A stretch of 64,000 nucleotides of DNA from contig OV277861.1 in NCBI GenBank assembly GCA_922989275.2, positions 51,871,623 to 51,935,622 of the forward strand. The letters are read 5' to 3'. Of this stretch, positions 20,347-30,537 are shown in pieces. Each line of letters begins with the position of its first letter. Position 1 is the stretch's first letter. This stretch comes from Gari tellinella. Taxonomy: Eukaryota > Mollusca > Bivalvia > Cardiida > Psammobiidae. A program made the position numbers and the translations under genes. The notes under the pieces are model-generated. The model had not been told where the DNA came from and ran no database searches. It saw only the letters and a program-made list of their open reading frames with translations.

Positions 20347-20721
20347 AATTTTCACATTTCTCACAATGATCCCTCCCTACAACGCCCCTCCGAACAACAT
20401 TCCTCCTTACAACACTGGTTTTCGCTGTTCTCTGAACAAGACATAAATGTTTATGCATACTTCTGCATTATCGTCTGCGTAAATTTATCATTAGCTTTTT
20501 CGTCAAAATTACGTAATGGACATTTTGATAGAAGAAACTTATAGACGATTGACAAACAGTTTACGCGGCGTCTGATCTGGGTTTAAACTGTTTGAAAATG
20601 TAAAATAAGTCATGCTCAGTACTCTCAGTGTATTAATTTATTTTCCCTTCCTATAACAACTCCCTCCGAAAAACGCACATAATATTTGTCTCCCATTAGG
20701 TGTGTTGTAAAGCGGGAGCAA

Positions 20722-20922
20722 ACATAAAACTCTGTGCCTGGTCTTGATATATATTGTTTTCAAAATCATATCCAGTTCAGTACGAGGAAGATTATGTTTT
20801 CACAAGAAATATTTCATCAACATAAAAAGGTCCTCCATAATAAATCAAGATAGTTTATAATGTTATAATTTATATAAAAAAAAACCACGCCATATCATGT
20901 TTGTAAATGCGCTGATTCTAGT
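20722..20922 (+). repeat. R repeat, copy 2
   Basis: About 200 bp matching 7612-7822. It ends CTGATTCTAGTTA, where A copy 9 is inserted. Confidence 0.75.
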
Positions 20923-21172
20923 TACAGTGGAGAATCTGTTATTCTTTCCCGTTTAAACGCAAACGTACGCAAACGCAAAACACTAAAACGTAGAAAAGAA
21001 CAACTTTTGGACAATTCTGATATTTCATGTTTATCTTGGTGGCAAACAGTTTGGAGCCTGATCAGACGCCGGGTTACCCGGCGTCTGATCTGGCTCCAAA
21101 CTCTTTGTAAAAGAAAAAATAATTTTCGCGTAAACGCGTTTATCGGGAAAGAATAACAGATTCTCCACTGTA
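20923..21172 (-). mobile_element. A-family MITE, young copy 9
   Basis: Full length, minus orientation, TA ends. AAAGAAAAAATAATTTTCGCG replaces the usual spacer on one side, a variant shared with copy 10. Confidence 0.92.
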
Positions 21173-21270
21173 CATGTATTTGGTGTGTTGTAAAGCGGGA
21201 GCACTGTATACGAATACTTTGTTTGCAGCGGGAGTATTTTAATGTCCATATTTCACACGAGTCTGTAACT

Positions 21271-21470
21271 TTAACCCATTTATGCCAAGTCGTTTCTTCC
21301 ATTCTTTTATATTATATTAGTCCGTTATTTTATTGGGTGACTGGTCCAAATTCTCATTTTCGTTTTGATTTAGATCTACGTGTATATTGAAATTTCTATC
21401 AGCAAACAGTGTGTACTCTGATCAGACGCCGCATTATGCGGCGTCTGATCAGAGTCCACACTGTTTGCCT
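21271..21470 (-). mobile_element. B-family MITE 3
   Basis: TTAACCCATTTATGCCAAG start, alpha hairpin core GCCGCATTATGCGGC. The right end is lost after CTGTTTGCCTTTGTC. Confidence 0.8.
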
Positions 21471-21592
21471 TTGTCTTTTTAAAGGGACAATAGGCATACA
21501 TTGATTAAGGAATGTGTATGATATTATAAAATCAGTTTTTTATTGTTTTGACTCTTCACTACAATAGACGACTTATGTCGACTTTTCAAACG

Positions 21593-21960
21593 CAGTGAAA
21601 CCCCTCTAAAACGGACATGTGTGGGGACAATATAAATTGCCGGTTTAGAGGGTTTAAGGTTTAGCTTGTTTCTAGTATGGGAGATAGCTGACCACTTTTA
21701 AAAAGCAGGTTGAAAGTAATGCAGAATGCGCTTTAAGGCGTATTCTGCTTTACTTTCAACCTGCCTTAAGCTACCATCTGCTAAACAATAGAAAAAATGC
21801 TGATACATTATTATGAATGTATATTCTTCTCTGATGAAATGAATAAAAGGCGTAAAAAATGTGTATTATGGTGTACTGGGTTAAAACAAAGAAGGATTGG
21901 AAACGGGAACAACGTTTTGTCCCGTTCAGAGAGAATTACGGTATGTTCGATTTAGAGTGT
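21593..21960 (-). mobile_element. P-family MITE 1 carrying a D body
   Basis: CAGTGAAACCCCTCTAAAAC end, with GTCCGGTTT-type subterminal sequence. A D-type body follows, with the beta hairpin (tip GCGCTTTAAGGCGT), then GGAAACGGGAACAACG and GAGAGAATTACGGTATG. Confidence 0.75.
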
Positions 21961-21964
21961 TTTT

Positions 21965-22166
21965 TTTATGTAGTTTAGATCAGAATCAGACGTCGCCCAA
22001 ACGCCTGATCAAGATCCGAACGTTTTGGCACTCGTAATCAATATCTTAAATCAAAATTTCAAAACTTTGATTTTGGCATAACATTGCAGACTTAAAATTT
22101 TGCCGACGATATTTTGCCTAAACAAAGGTTAAATCCGACGATTACATTCGTCTGTAAAAGGGTTAA
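21965..22166 (+). mobile_element. G-type MITE remnant
   Basis: Worn alpha hairpin (AGATCAGAATCAGACGTCG and mirror), GGCACTCGTAATC, end GTAAAAGGGTTAA. Confidence 0.6.
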
Positions 22167-22299
22167 AGATCAACATTTGGCTGCAAATACATGATTTATA
22201 CAAATATCCGGTGCACATAGCATTTTATCGAATATATTTTGGTCAGCAGTTTTACAGATACCACCTGCTGCATGCAGTTATACTGTCAATTCCCTCTGT

Positions 22300-22495
22300 G
22301 GTTTTATCTCACAAGGTTTGAGTATGAGATATCTGTTCAAGACAGAAGCAAAGTAAACAAGAAAGCCCATATATGGACATGCAGTTTTACCATGAATCTG
22401 CTTTAAGTAGTGACGTGCCTTCAATGCCACGAATCACTATTAAATGTTTCATAATCAACTTTTTAAGTAGGTAGATATAGCGGAACCTTACTGTA
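22300..22495 (+). mobile_element. F-family MITE remnant
   Basis: GTTCAAGACAGAAGCAAAG, GAAAGCCCATATATGG, CTGCTTTAAGTAGTGACG and terminal GCGGAACCTTACTGTA. Heavily worn. Confidence 0.5.
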
Positions 22496-22572
22496 TTAAA
22501 TTTTGAGAGTGTGAATCAGGCCAAACATTTTGACAACACGTCACAGTTTCCAAAGTTCAACAAAAAAATGCA

Positions 22573-22802
22573 TTAACCCTTTGACATGCCGATCGTGATT
22601 TGACTGTTATTTGCAAACAGTTTGGATCTAGATCAGACGCCGCGTAACGCGGCGTCTGATCTAGATCCAAACTGTTTGACACTCGCTATTATGTAGGTTT
22701 CTTCGATTTTAAGAATGTATAAAATCCTAATATAACAAACTTTACAAACCACAATTTCAAAACGGACGATATTACGCCAGGATAAAAGTTACAATGCGTT
22801 AA
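22573..22802 (+). mobile_element. G-type MITE
   Basis: TTAACCCTTTGACATGCCG start, perfect alpha hairpin with GGATCTAGATC arms and core GCCGCGTAACGCGGC, GACACTCGC flank, end near CAATGCGTTAA. Confidence 0.8.
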
Positions 22803-23150
22803 AAATTATGCTTTTGAATATCATCCAAGCGTTTGTCTTGTCAGACAGGATTCTTTGTGAACTGATTGGGTTATTGTCCTAAAAGTTGAATGACAAACAC
22901 ACTCTGATGCAGATCATTGACAAAATATAATTCATGATGGCCTTGAAATAATAAATGTATGCCATCCCGTGCCATTTAAAAAACAAATGAAACGCAATGC
23001 AAAAAAGGAAAGGTTCGGTTTTTTGTTTGTTTGTTTGTTTTTAGAGATTTTTGAAGAAAAAAAAGGTGAAGTTTGCTCAGACTATGCATTTTGAAACAAT
23101 GGTGTTTCATTAAACCAAGTCTTTTCGGCTACTCGAAAAGAAGTTATGAT
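22803..23150. other. Unassigned spacer
   Basis: No gene recognised. A short (GTTT)n tract lies at about 23023-23040. Confidence 0.3.
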
Positions 23151-23209
23151 ATCATTATCATTTACAATAATAATAATAGTAAAATTGATAATAATAATAA
23201 TAATACATG
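23150..23209. repeat. (AAT)n microsatellite
   Basis: Interrupted ATA/AAT repeats directly next to the C-family insertion at 23210. A second AT-rich simple tract lies beyond it at 23600-23715. Confidence 0.8.
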
Positions 23210-23572
23210 TACAGCGTTCCCTCCCTACAACGGCCCTCCCAACAACGATTCCCTCCTTACAACGACCCTTTTCGCAGTTCCCTAAACAGAACAATTATGT
23301 CTAACGATTTTTCGACTGCAATGTCGTCTGCTTTAAATAGTCGTCTGCTGCTTTTCTTAAAATTACATATTCGACATTTTGACAGAACAATTCTTAATGA
23401 TGAGTGACAAACAGCTTGAATCCAGATCAGACGCCGCGTAACGCGGCGTCTGATCTAGATTCAAGCTGTTTGTAAATGTAAATCAATTTTCCCTCTCTAT
23501 AACGACTCCCTCCATACAACGCACACAATCACTGTCTCCCATTGGTTGTCGTTGTAGAGAGGGAGCGCTGTA
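23210..23572 (-). mobile_element. C-family MITE 4, full length
   Basis: TA ends, CAGCGTTCCCTCCCTACAAC left, GAGAGGGAGCGCTGTA right, perfect alpha hairpin GCCGCGTAACGCGGC, interior GTCGTCTGCTTTAAATAG. Confidence 0.92.
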
Positions 23573-23599
23573 ATACTTATAGTAATATTTGATCCAATA

Positions 23600-23715
23600 A
23601 TTATAAGAATGATGATGATAATAATGATGATGATGATGATAATAATAAATATAATGCTTATAATAATGATATAATAATAACGGTTATAAAAGTTATGATT
23701 TTGATAATAATTATA
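23600..23715. repeat. (ATG)n/(ATA)n microsatellite
   Basis: GATGATGATAATAATGATG-type tract running into ATAATAATAA. Confidence 0.8.
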
Positions 23716-23832
23716 CTTAAATTCAAAAATCTATTTTCCACGCGGGCCTCAGAGCCGTTTTTCAAAACACAAAAATAGCAACACCGAATGAAAAATCCAA
23801 TTTTAGTAGTATCTTATACACAAGAAATTACA

Positions 23833-24381
23833 GTTAAACCTTTCATGATCAAATTTGTTGAAAGCGTTTTACCCATTCATCGCAATAGTGCCGTCTGCTT
23901 CAACATTGTTGTCTACAATATCGTTTCAACGTTAGATTTAAGGCAATATAACGAAATTTCGAAACGAGTGTCAAACAGTTCGGATCCTGTTCAGACACCG
24001 CGTTACTCGGCGTCTGATCAGGACCAAAACTATTGGCAAACGCGCTTTAAAGCGTCATTGAGAGTGAAAGGGTTCAGTGGTCCAGTGGTAGGACGCTCGC
24101 CTAGGAAGCGAGAGGTTCCTGGTTCGAGTCCTGCCAGGATCACTGAAAATTTTCTGAGCAAAACATTAACCTTACATTGCTCCACTTCACCCAGGTGATT
24201 TAAATGGGTACCTGAGAGGGAAATAAGTCAATATGCCATGGCTGCTAGTAGCGCCGTATGTAAATGGCCGACTTGTGACTCGATGATCAGGGAGGTAAAT
24301 GTAAAAGTCGGCAGAATACGATATACGTAAATGAAGACTTTATAAACTCATACCTTTTTTTTTTTACCTTTAAAGGGTTAA
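23833..24381 (+). mobile_element. G2-family MITE split by a SINE
   Basis: TTAAACCTTTCATGATCAAA start, alpha hairpin (23970-24040), TCATTGAGAGTGAAAGGGTT. The final AA of its TTAA lies after the SINE, at about 24380. Confidence 0.82.
24075..24371 (+). mobile_element. tRNA-headed SINE inserted in a G2 MITE
   Basis: It begins with a tRNA-like head: D arm GTCC-AGTGGTA-GGAC, a perfect 5-bp anticodon stem CTCGC/GCGAG with loop CTAGGAA, and a B-box GGTTCGAGTCC. The anticodon position reads AGG (Pro), although the T stem has two mismatches and the 5' acceptor strand is incomplete, so this is not a functional tRNA gene. A tRNA-unrelated body follows, including CCACTTCACCCAGGTGAT and AATGGGTACCTGAG, which resembles conserved central domains of animal SINEs, and the element ends near a T-run. 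AAAGGGTT is present on both sides (24067-24074 and 24372-24379) as an 8-bp target duplication inside the end of a G2 element. Confidence 0.8.
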
Positions 24382-24564
24382 TTCCGTTTTTTTCATATTT
24401 GGGACAAGGTAAGTTCAATAAAGTAGTGTATTCGATGTGTGGAGTCTTAAACCGGGATATTATCATAACAGAAACCCCGTTTCTCTTCGCAATTCATTTT
24501 AATATTCGTCGGGTTATCAGCGGCATTTCTCTTATGACATCGAAAACAATCCTGCAGATTTTAA

Positions 24565-24815
24565 TTAACCCATTTAATCCTATAGTGTCTGCTACATGTA
24601 AAGTGGACATTGGCAAACAGTCAAGATCCTGATGAGACACCAAGTTGCACGATACTATTCAGGGTCTGCACTGTTTGCTATTGCCTATAACCTGTTCTAC
24701 CCTATGGAAGAACATGGCAGTGTCTTAGATCACCATTCTATATACATGTATCTAAATTTAAATAATCCAGCAATCACATAGGGAGATTTCATTGCAATGT
24801 CCAGGCATAAATCGG
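24565..24815 (+). mobile_element. M-family element
   Basis: TTAACCCATTTAATCC, GACATTGGCAAACAGTC, GATCCTGATGAGACACC and GGTCTGCACTGTTTGC hairpin, then GGAGATTTCATTGCAATG. Matches 54289-54775. Confidence 0.65.
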
Positions 24816-24842
24816 TGAAAACAACACTTGAGTACATGTAAT

Positions 24843-25096
24843 AATGAGCCGTGCCATGAGAACCCCTGTCTTATTGCATTGCAAACAGTGTTGATCAAGA
24901 CCAGCCACCGCGGTGGCAGGTCTTGATCTACACTGCTTGACACCCACATGTATCTAAAGAGTTATATAAAGCTGTATTATATACAATATTTGGCGGTGTA
25001 TATCAAATTCAGATTCGAAGCCTAGTGTGACAACGGTGCTTGGTCTGTACAATGTTGCAATGCAATAAGGCTGGTTTTGTCATGGCACGGCTCATT
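24843..25096 (+). mobile_element. N-family MITE 1
   Basis: Long TIRs of about 40 bp beginning AATGAGCCGTGCCATGA and continuing to CTTATTGCATTGCA. It contains a hairpin GTTGATCAAGACC..CCACCGCGGTGG..GGTCTTGATCTACAC, a distant alpha form. Confidence 0.85.
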
Positions 25097-25398
25097 TTTT
25101 AAAAAAAGCGGCGGTGTATTTATAAGGCTTTGGGAGAGTGTGAGTAGGGATGGAGGGTGGAGGCAGACTCTTAGAAAAAAATGGACACTGCTGAACATCC
25201 GAACATGAAGCATTTAACCTATAATTTATATGAACAATTACTTCATCCTTGAAAACTGACGAACTAAGGTTCAACAAGTTCGTGACTACTATAAAGATGT
25301 AGCGAGATATAAAAGCTATCGCCAATAAGATCATCGTCGTTAATTATCCATGATGTCATCCATCGGTGGTCATCAGTCTGGCTCTAATACATTGTATA

Positions 25399-25757
25399 TA
25401 CAGTAATCCCTCTATTAAACGACAGCCAATGGGAGACACAGAGTGTGTGTGTTGTTCGGAGGATTCGCTATAGGGAGGAAAATTAAGACATGGCTTTACA
25501 TTTGCAAACAGCCTGAATCCAGATCAGACGTCGCGTAACGTGGCGTCTGATCTTGATCCAAGCTGCTCGTCACTCGTCATTTGATCTATTATATCAAAAT
25601 GTGCACTTATATGTAACTGAGAAAAACAGCAGACGACAATTTTAGGCAGACGATAGTACAGTAGTGAAAGTGTTGTCTTGTTTTGTGAACTGTGGCAAGG
25701 GTCGTTGTAAGGAGGGAGTCGTTGTTGGGAGGACCGTAGTAGGGCAGGAGCACTGCA
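25399..25757 (+). mobile_element. C-family MITE 5
   Basis: CAGTAATCCCTCTATTAAAC left, GGGCAGGAGCACTGCA right. The alpha hairpin has a GACGTCGCGTAACGTGGCGTC core, where one arm has changed. Confidence 0.82.
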
Positions 25758-25766
25758 TAGCATGTA

Positions 25767-25845
25767 CAATTGAACCTCGACAATTGTGTGGCTAAGCCAT
25801 GTATTAATCTTAAAATTATGGGTATATTCGTTTTAAGCGAGGGGC
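25767..25845 (+). mobile_element. O-family MITE fragment
   Basis: TTGAACCTCGACAATTG, GTGGCTAAGCCATG, GGGTATATTCGTTTTAAGCG. Confidence 0.45.
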
Positions 25846-26008
25846 TTGGGGTTGGGGCGAGGTAGCGAATTTCAACTTAGAAAAACATGCAAGTATAAAA
25901 CAACGACCTAAGTGAGTTCTAATGATCGATATTTGATCGATGTTAGACTGTTAGTTTGATCTATTTTCTAAGCCTTATTTCATTCCATTAACCATTTACC
26001 ACCATTGT

Positions 26009-26519
26009 TTAACCCTAAACCGCCATTGTTCACCCCTTTATCGCCATTTTAAACGTCTGATTTATCTTTTTCGTAGACAAAATATCGTCTGCTAAAATTT
26101 ATCGTCAACATTTTAAACAAAATTCAATTTTTAAAGTTTTGACTGAAGAAATAATAAAACGAGTGCCTACAGTGGAGAATCTGTTATTCTTTCCTGATAT
26201 ACGCGTTTACGCTAAAACTATTTTTTCTTTTACAAACAGTTTGGAGCCAGAACAGACGCCGGGTAACCCGGCGTCTGATCTGGCTCCAAACTGTTTGCCA
26301 CCAATATAAACATGAGTTATCAGAATTGTCCAAAAATGGTTCTTTTCTACGTTTTAGGGCTTTGCGTTTGCGTACGTTTGCGTTTAAACGGGAAAGAATA
26401 ACAGATTCTCCACTGTAACAGTGTATATCCTGATCAGACGCAGCGTAACTTGGCGTCTGATCTCGATCTACAATGTTTGCAAACTCGACTTCAGTCACCG
26501 ATGGTGGTGAAAGAATAAA
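26009..26519 (+). mobile_element. G3-family MITE split by A copy 10
   Basis: TTAACCCTAAACCGCCATTG start. The A insertion lies at the base of the alpha hairpin, which follows at 26415-26485 (CAGTGTATATCCTGATCAGAC and mirror). Ends near GGTGGTGAAAGAATAAAC. Confidence 0.7.
26168..26417 (+). mobile_element. A-family MITE, young copy 10
   Basis: Full length, TA ends. TTTCTTTTACAAACAG replaces the usual GCAGTGCAAACAG, as in copy 9. Confidence 0.93.
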
Positions 26520-26653
26520 CCCATTCGCTTATTTTGAGTTTTCATATTTGCTGGATCTGTTGTACGAGTACATGTTCATATAGCTCATGTTTTATTATTT
26601 GCAATAATCTTTATCTCAATCCAGGTTATACATTTTTATTAGTTTTCGTTCCA

Positions 26654-26888
26654 TTAACCCATTTGTATATGTACCCACGATCCCATATATGGGACATAGG
26701 CAAACAATGTAGACTCTGATCAGACGCCGCATGATGCGGCGTCTGGTCAGAGTCTACACTGTTTGCTGATAGGAATTTCAATATAAAACAAAATGAAAAT
26801 AAAAATGTTGACCAAGCATTCCTTTGATAAAAAATGGACTAATCTAATATATAAACATGGAAGAATCCACTGGGCGTAAATAGGTTAA
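26654..26888 (+). mobile_element. B-family MITE 4, full length
   Basis: TTAA at both ends, TTAACCCATTTGTATATG start, GGGCGTAAATAGGTTAA end, hairpin core GCCGCATGATGCGGC. Confidence 0.92.
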
Positions 26889-27126
26889 AACGGTTCTCTA
26901 AAAGCATACAGTCTGTCCGAATTGAATCTGTATACTAATGCTAGACATCTTGCAATAAGGAGAAAATTAATAAGTTCTGTTGCGTCCAAATACAAAAATA
27001 TATTCAATGCGCCACTCATCCGTACGAACCAAAACCGGGTCATCTTTGAGTCATATAGTTTCGAATTCCATTTGCATTGTTTATTTATCATAGTGTGAAA
27101 GAAGATAGCAATGCTTAAGTTACAAA

Positions 27127-27310
27127 TTAACCTTCTGTATGCCGAGGGCAGGCTTTCATAACTTTTGCAAATTGTTTAGATCCAGATGAGACGCCGAACT
27201 GTTTGACCCTCTGATGATATTTTCTCAAAAGAAAAATGCATACTAATCAACTTAGAGAATTGTTGCAGACGAACATATTTTGCAGACGACAAGTATTGTT
27301 TACTTGCTGC
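27127..27310 (+). mobile_element. G4-family MITE, hairpin half deleted
   Basis: CATAACTTTTGCAAATTG, AGATCCAGATGAGACGCCG then directly AACTGTTTGACC. The rest matches 2188-2401 (TTGCAGACGAACATATTTTG). Confidence 0.6.
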
Positions 27311-27478
27311 ATGTAGAAGATTAGATCAATCCATTCATCTGATCCACTTATGAACATTGGTCGATAAAGTTGTTTAAACATAAACAAACCACTGCCTGAT
27401 TGCGATAAAACATTTGTCAAACCCTATTTGTCATGTGAACGGACCCATAGCCATTCATTATAAAGATCGATCAAGAAC

Positions 27479-27655
27479 TACAGTCAAACCCCCACATTTC
27501 GTCAGTTCCATAGAAAACTTGTTAACGATGCTTAAGACAGGTGGCTTCTTGCAGCATAATGAAAGTCAAGCAGAAAGCTCCCCTTGGGAGCTTTCTGCTT
27601 ATCTTTCTTTCTGCTTTGAACTATCACAAGTCTCTAAATCTGAGACCTAAATTGT
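27479..27655 (+). mobile_element. F-family MITE 4
   Basis: TACAGTCAAACCCCCACATTT left. Hairpin GAAAGTCAAGCAGAAAGCTC and mirror, tip CCCCTTGGG. The right end is not clear. Confidence 0.6.
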
Positions 27656-28047
27656 GTCTGGAATTAGAATGATCTATATATCATTGTCGCACAGTATGGC
27701 GATTAGTTAGTTCCTGTTTCGGGCTATTATGTATTACCGAGCGGTATCCTTATCACATAACTTAACGTACGCCCATTCACAAAATTGTGTGAAATATCAT
27801 TGTTATTAAACGGGGAAGAAGAAGACAATACGCTTTTATATGGCAAAATAGTCCACGTATTGTCGCTAGTACGCGAGGAAGAACGAGTCACTCAAGGGTA
27901 ACCATTATAGAGGAAATGGTACATCTGAGTAATTTGAAAATTATAAATGAGTTTTATTATGACTAATTGTTATGAGGAAAACAGACAGTCCTATGTTGAA
28001 CAAACATCAAAGACCTTCCGTGGCATAGTAGCTGAGCTACTCACCGT
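27656..28047. other. Unassigned spacer
   Basis: No gene or repeat family recognised. Confidence 0.3.
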
Positions 28048-28302
28048 TATAGTGAAGAAGACGTTATCATTTCCCAATAAACGCGTAAACTTACGCTAAA
28101 AAAAAAGATGGTCAATGCATAACAGTTTGGAGCCAGATCAAACGCCGGATACATGTAACACGGCGTTTAATCTGGGTACAAACTTATTGCCATTCATAAA
28201 TCGTAAGGAATTTATAAAAAATGTAAATGTAATTTTCTTCATTTTATTACATTTCGTTTCGTTTGCGTTTAAACGGGAAAAAATGACGTCTTATCCACTG
28301 TA
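28048..28302 (+). mobile_element. A'-family MITE
   Basis: TATAGTGAAGAAGACGTTATC left, GGGAAAAAATGACGTCTTAT right. The alpha hairpin has lost its GATC arms in part (GCCGGATACATGTAACACGGC). Confidence 0.75.
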
Positions 28303-28408
28303 TTCTCAGGTAATATAGGGACCTAGGAACTAACTTCCTCATGACTTTAATAAGATAAGATAACAATACCGCCCGCCACAGATATAATCTTGTTTATCGT
28401 TGTCACGT

Positions 28409-28667
28409 TTAACCCTTTTACGCATAGAAGCACTTTTTAGCGCATATAATTTGTTCCTCCGCTAAAGAAAATAGTTCCAATTTAATCAGTCAGGAATATG
28501 TATTATGAGAAATAAGAAATATCTTCAATATTCTAGCAGATGGAAGATTAAAGAAGGCTGAAAGTAAAGCAGAATGCGCCTTAAGGCACATTCTGCTTTA
28601 CTTTCAACCTGCTTTAAGTAGTCACCTATCTTCAATACTAGAAACAGGATATTGGGTAAAGGGTTTA
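28409..28667 (-). mobile_element. D-family MITE 9
   Basis: TTAACCCTTTTACGCATAG start, beta hairpin tip GCGCCTTAAGGCAC, end TATTGGGTAAAGGGTTTA. Confidence 0.85.
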
Positions 28668-28689
28668 TTTGTGTTTTTTTAACAGTGAA

Positions 28690-28882
28690 GACTCATATCA
28701 GACAGCCCCTGAAGTTTGGGTCCTGATCAAACATCGCGTTACGCGGCATCTGATCAGGATCCAAACTGTTTGGCACTCTATCGAAATTAAGTCAATCAAA
28801 TCAATGCATTTAATCTAACTTTTAAACGATACTGCAGACATCAATTTTGAAGCATCCGGCAATATGGCGGTGAAGGGGTTAA
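28690..28882 (+). mobile_element. G3-family MITE
   Basis: Alpha hairpin (GGTCCTGATCAAACATCGCG and mirror), GGCACTCTATCGAAATTAAG, CTGCAGACATCAATTTTGAAG, end ATGGCGGTGAAGGGGTTAA. Left end unclear. Confidence 0.65.
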
Positions 28883-29043
28883 ACACGTGTGATTAATTTA
28901 GCGATGAAAGAGTTATAATGAGTATTGCAAAATATAAAAAAGTACAGAACCTTATCAGAGGATACTTTAAGAATCAATCTGATCAGGGTCAAAACTGTTT
29001 GCACTAGTTGTCACAACTTTGCCAACAGCGAGCAGAGGTTTAA

Positions 29044-29236
29044 CAGGGCTCAAGAAAAGGAAGAGTAAACTGAACAAATCCAACATTTTCCCACTCATTT
29101 CAGCACCAAACCCTATGAAGTTACTACTCATTAGAATCGTCTTTTCGAAACGATTCAAATGGGTAGTGACACCATAGGGTTTAAAGAAGAAATAAAGATG
29201 TTAGTTTTTGAAATGCTCCCCTTATCTGGAGCCCTG
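29044..29236 (+). mobile_element. J-family MITE 1
   Basis: CAGGGCTCAAGAAAAGG left, CCCCTTATCTGGAGCCCTG right, central hairpin ACTCATTAGAATCGTC and mirror, ACCATAGGGTTT. Confidence 0.8.
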
Positions 29237-29346
29237 TTACCACCTGATTCCAAAAGGTTCCATGGGAAATAATCCGCAATATACATGTGGCTTCATGGCA
29301 TCGCGAGTAGTCTGTGTCTGCAACTTCCTGGCTCCAATGTTATAAT

Positions 29347-29539
29347 ATTAACTCTTTCACTGCCAACGGCGCCAAAAGGCAATTTTGCAAACAGTTTGGA
29401 CCCTAAGCAGACGCCGCGATACGCGGTGTCTGTTCATATCGATATTTCTTCAGTCAAAACAGTCCTAAATCTGACTTTAAAAATATTGTATACGACACTG
29501 TATCAAAGTAGACGATATTTTGGCATCAAGAGGGCTTAA
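29347..29539 (+). mobile_element. G3-family MITE, hairpin half lost
   Basis: TTAACTCTTTCACTGCCAAC start, CAAACAGTTTGGACCCTAAG and GCCGCGATACGCGGTGTCTG then breaks. TTCTTCAGTCAAAACAGTCC, end CATCAAGAGGGCTTAA. Confidence 0.7.
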
Positions 29540-29585
29540 CAAGGCGATAAATCTTGACAGGGAAATAGTTAAAACCTTTAAGTTG

Positions 29586-29676
29586 AGTCTGAAACCGTCC
29601 TCAAGCAATTTATTGGTCAGATTTGAGCTTTTGCTCAAATCTGACAAATAAAATGCTTGAGAACGGTCTTCTCATT
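29586..29676. repeat. Isolated long hairpin
   Basis: Arms of about 38 bp (AACCGTCCTCAAGCAATTTA... and ...TAAATTGCTTGAGAACGGTC-type mirror, with CAGATTTGAGC/GCTCAAATCTG) around a 4-nt loop. No other copy seen in the window. Confidence 0.75.
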
Positions 29677-30286
29677 GAGGCTCTAGACTTTTTTTCTGCA
29701 TTGTTCGTTATTTGTATTTGCTAATCAAATATGATGGAAATAAAGATACAACTACCCCGTCTTAGGTCGCAATTGAAAAGCAATGGATTCTATCTCATAA
29801 AACTAAGATTCGGCTTTTTTTCTTGTTGAGCATGTTTTTAGACTAATAATATTTTATTTAATGGCACAAGCACGGTAATGAATACCTCGTGTATGCCTTA
29901 ATTTGGGTACATGTATATTCTTTTTACCTTGCAAATACACCATTCCGTTTTCAGTCTCTTTAAAGGGGGTATATTTTCGGCTTACAGTCTTTTCAAAAGA
30001 ATAGGCGTGCCAATGATCTCGTAAATTGTAAGAATAATTATGAATAATATTGCCTGATTTATACAAAAATCTAACCGGCCACGCGATAGCCACTTTATAC
30101 GGTAATTCAAAACCAGCGTCTATTTCAACGGTTCATTTCTAATTCAATTAAGTACATGTTCTAGGCTGTTATTCAGTGCTCATGCCAAATTTAATGAAGG
30201 CGCTTTATGGCTTAATATTTTAATTAATACTATAAAGGTCAAGTATTCAAACGTATAGCACTAAAAGTCTGATTGAAGTCTACAGT
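29677..30286. other. Unassigned AT-rich stretch
   Basis: No gene or repeat recognised. A 79-codon minus-strand frame at 29854-30093 shows no familiar motif. Confidence 0.3.
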
Positions 30287-30537
30287 TTAACCCGTTACCC
30301 CATATCCTGCTTTAAGTTTTGAAGACATTTGGTTTCTTAAAGCAGTTTGAAAGTAAAACAGAATGCGCCTTTAGGCGCATTCTGCTTTACTTTCAAACTG
30401 CTTGAAGCCACCATCAGATATACCTGTAAAATAGAAATATTTATAGTGCATATTCATTGCAATATAAATTGAAATGGTTTTTTTCAGCGGACAAATAAAT
30501 TAAATGCGCTAAAATGCGCTTTTCGAGAAAGGGTTAA
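30287..30537 (+). mobile_element. D-family MITE 10
   Basis: TTAACCCGTTACCCCATATC start, GAGAAAGGGTTAA end, beta hairpin AAGCAGTTTGAAAGTAAAAC with tip GCGCCTTTAGGCGC. Confidence 0.9.

Larger units (their letters stand above)
20369..21208 (-). mobile_element. C-family MITE 3, interrupted and with a 22-bp duplication
   Basis: Left TCCCTCCCTACAACGCCCC; alpha hairpin partly lost (ACGCGGCGTCTGATCTGGG). At 20720 the sequence breaks inside the right TIR. The last 22 bp (20699-20720) recur at 21182-21203 and the element then ends normally at CACTGTA. Between lie an R repeat and A copy 9. Confidence 0.78.

Noticed and set aside
24075..24146. A functional tRNA-Pro(AGG) gene.
   Set aside because: The T stem has two mismatches and the 5' acceptor strand partly comes from the flanking MITE. 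The tRNA-like part is followed by a SINE body and flanked by a target duplication.
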